From: DTQF01 sp038874185
Lineage (GTDB): Archaea; Micrarchaeota; Micrarchaeia; CABMEP01
Length of the DNA: 5,371 nucleotides
Direction: 5' to 3'
NCBI GenBank assembly: GCA_038874185.1
Contig: JAVZCX010000043.1
Location: forward strand, 1-5,371
Positions 3,594 to 5,371 of the stretch are shown here, in pieces (position 1 is the stretch's first letter; each line of letters opens with the position of its first letter). The notes under the pieces are model-generated. The model had not been told where the DNA came from. It did no database searches and was given only the letters and a program-made list of their open reading frames with translations. Made by a program: the position numbers and the translations under genes.

Positions 3594-5371
3594 ATGGTTA
3601 TTATAGATTCGAAAATCTTAAAGAAGAAATATCTTCAATTCTTCAAAGAGAAAGGACATGCGATAATACCATCAGCATCTTTGATTCCAGAAAATGATCC
3701 AACCGTTCTTTTCACTACCGCTGGAATGCATCCTTTAGTACCCTATTTAATGGGGCAGCCGCATCCTTTAGGAAAAAGACTTGCAAACGTTCAGAAATGC
3801 ATAAGGACTCAAGATATAGATGAAGTTGGGGATGATATACATACAACATTTTTTGAGATGCTTGGGAACTGGAGTTTAGGGGATTATTTTAAGAAAGAAG
3901 CAATAGAGATGAGCTATGAATTTTTGACATCATCTAATTGGCTAGGGCTTGATAAAAGTAGGTTAGCAGTTACCTGTTTTGCAGGAGATAGTGATGCACC
4001 TAGAGATGAAGAAGCAGCAAATATCTGGATGTCTTTAGGCGTTCCAAAGGAAAGAATCGCATTTCTTCCAAAGGAGAATAACTGGTGGGGTCCTGCAGGA
4101 AACACAGGACCATGTGGACCAGATACAGAAATGTTCTACTGGACGCCAAATGATATTCCAGCTCCAAAGGTTTTTGATCCGAACGACAAAAGATGGGTTG
4201 AGATTTGGAATGACGTATTCATGCAGTATAACAAAACAAAAGAAGGCAAGTATGAACCGCTTTCTCAAAAGAATGTAGATACAGGTTTAGGTGTAGAAAG
4301 AGTTACAATGATATTACAAGGAAAGACAAATATATTTGAAATAGAGGTTTTCAAACCAATTATAGATAAGTTAAAGGAAATTTCCGGAAAAGAGGAATCA
4401 AAAGAAAACATAAAATCATTTAGAGTAATTGCAGACCATATCAGAGCTGCAACTTTCATTTTAGGGGATGAAAAAGGAATTACACCTTCAAATGTAGATC
4501 AGGGATATATCTTAAGGAGATATATAAGAAGAATGGTAAGACATGGAAGGTTATTAGGAATTCAAGATAATTTCTGTAAAGAACTCGCAGAAGTTGTTAT
4601 TCAAATTTATAAAGATGATTATCCAGAGTTGTCAAAGAATAGGCTATTTATATTTACAGAATTAGAAAAAGAAGAGAACAGATTCAAGGAAACATTGGAG
4701 TCTGGAATGAAGTTATTCAATAAATACATTGCTGAAAAGAGTATGCTTACTGGAGCTGACGCATTCCTTCTCTTCCAGTCTCACGGCTTTCCAATAGAGA
4801 TGACAAAAGAATTGATGCAGGAGAAGGGAATCAATATCCAACAAAGTTTCGATGAGGAATTTAAGTTAGAGTACCAAAGACATCAAGAACTTTCAAGAAT
4901 GGCAACAGAGAAAAAATTCAAGAGTGGACTTGCAGATACCAAAGAAGAAACAATCAAGCTTCATACAGCAACACATCTTTTGCACGCCGCACTGAGAAAG
5001 ATTTTAGGACCAGAAGTAAAACAGAAAGGAAGCAACATTACAGCAGAGAGGTTAAGGTTTGACTTTTCTTATCCTCAAAAACTTACACCAGAGCAGATAA
5101 AGCAGGTTGAGGATCTGGTTAATGAGGCAATTAAAAGAAAGATTCCAGTGATTCGCGAAGAAATGACTTTAGAGGAAGCAAAAGCAAAGGGAGCAATCGC
5201 ACTTTTTGAAGGAAAGTATGGTGAAAGAGTTTCAGTTTATACTATCGGTGACTTTTCAATGGAGGTTTGCACTGGACCCCACGTTTCAAATACTGCTGAA
5301 CTCGGTCATTTCAAGATAATAAAAGAAGAATCGGTTTCTGCAGGAGTAAGAAGAATAAAAGCAGTTGTAGG
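3594..5371 (+). CDS. alaS: alanyl-tRNA synthetase, compact type, 3' end beyond the window
   Basis: It charges tRNA-Ala with alanine in the cytoplasm. The first 592 residues are present. The class II catalytic core has RTQD in motif 2 (71-74), FFEMLGNWSLGDYF (86-99), the WWGPAGNTGPCGPDTEMF block (164-181) and NVDTGLGVERV (motif 3, 227-237). The tRNA-recognition helices follow with DHIRAATFILGD (281-292) and GYILRRYIRRMVRHG (304-318). The editing domain has the metal ligands H457/H461 (HTATH) and C559/H563 (CTGPH, where CGGTH is usual), and ends SAGVRRIKAVV. Only about 60 residues separate the GFP segment (398-400) from HTATH, far fewer than in E. coli AlaRS, so the intervening beta-barrel region is largely missing. 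Related short forms end near RRIKAV without the C-Ala domain; this gene may stop just outside the window. The ATG at 3594 follows a TATA-like element and begins MVIIDSKILKKKYLQFF, a normal N-terminus. Confidence 0.95.
   Translation, partial: MVIIDSKILKKKYLQFFKEKGHAIIPSASLIPENDPTVLFTTAGMHPLVPYLMGQPHPLGKRLANVQKCIRTQDIDEVGDDIHTTFFEMLGNWSLGDYFKKEAIEMSYEFLTSSNWLGLDKSRLAVTCFAGDSDAPRDEEAANIWMSLGVPKERIAFLPKENNWWGPAGNTGPCGPDTEMFYWTPNDIPAPKVFDPNDKRWVEIWNDVFMQYNKTKEGKYEPLSQKNVDTGLGVERVTMILQGKTNIFEIEVFKPIIDKLKEISGKEESKENIKSFRVIADHIRAATFILGDEKGITPSNVDQGYILRRYIRRMVRHGRLLGIQDNFCKELAEVVIQIYKDDYPELSKNRLFIFTELEKEENRFKETLESGMKLFNKYIAEKSMLTGADAFLLFQSHGFPIEMTKELMQEKGINIQQSFDEEFKLEYQRHQELSRMATEKKFKSGLADTKEETIKLHTATHLLHAALRKILGPEVKQKGSNITAERLRFDFSYPQKLTPEQIKQVEDLVNEAIKRKIPVIREEMTLEEAKAKGAIALFEGKYGERVSVYTIGDFSMEVCTGPHVSNTAELGHFKIIKEESVSAGVRRIKAVV

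Noticed and set aside
3914..4459. Three overlapping minus-strand open frames
   Set aside because: They are antisense to the catalytic and tRNA-recognition parts of alaS, which is unmistakable on the plus strand.

Overview
This is an AT-rich archaeal chromosomal segment. The archaeal calls rest on a tRNA-Leu with an intron at position 37/38, tRNA genes without encoded CCA, TATA-like boxes 23-30 bp upstream of starts, GGAGGTGAT-type ribosome binding sites, and a sequon-rich secreted protein. The alanyl-tRNA synthetase is a compact type that resembles, from memory, those of Patescibacteria (CPR) and some DPANN archaea. A small-genome DPANN lineage (Woesearchaeota/Pacearchaeota-like) is my best guess; the lineage is inferred and not proven by this window.

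Layout. Positions 1-112 hold a possible lysine-rich 5' gene fragment on the minus strand. Positions 187-747 (+) encode a five-helix VIT1/CCC1-like (DUF125-type) membrane protein. It converges on a VTT/DedA-like membrane protein at 763-1392 (-). That gene shares a compact divergent promoter, with a perfect 12-bp TATA palindrome, with 1463-2665 (+). The latter encodes a secreted, C-terminally anchored, beta-domain glycoprotein with 12 N-glycosylation sequons. After a T-rich terminator come two tightly linked minus-strand tRNA genes: tRNA-Glu(CUC), then 5 nt later an intron-containing tRNA-Leu(CAA). A further minus-strand unit begins with tRNA-Val(CAC). Its 3' end lies one nucleotide from the ribosome binding site of a 115-aa protein (3085-3432). 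The plus strand from 3594 to the window edge is alaS.

Function. The left half is envelope and membrane biology: a metal or small-solute transporter-like protein, a VTT-family membrane protein and a surface glycoprotein. The right half is translation: three tRNAs and alanyl-tRNA synthetase. The 115-aa protein is the most interesting unassigned gene. By hand alignment its body resembles the OB domain of archaeal proteasomal ATPases, but it has no ATPase domain. It ends in a flexible proline-rich tail terminating in Leu-Tyr-Gly, which fits the HbYX motif used to dock on 20S proteasomes. I propose it as a candidate non-ATPase proteasome-binding factor; this is inference from sequence only.

No CRISPR array, insertion sequence, attachment site or replication origin was recognised.
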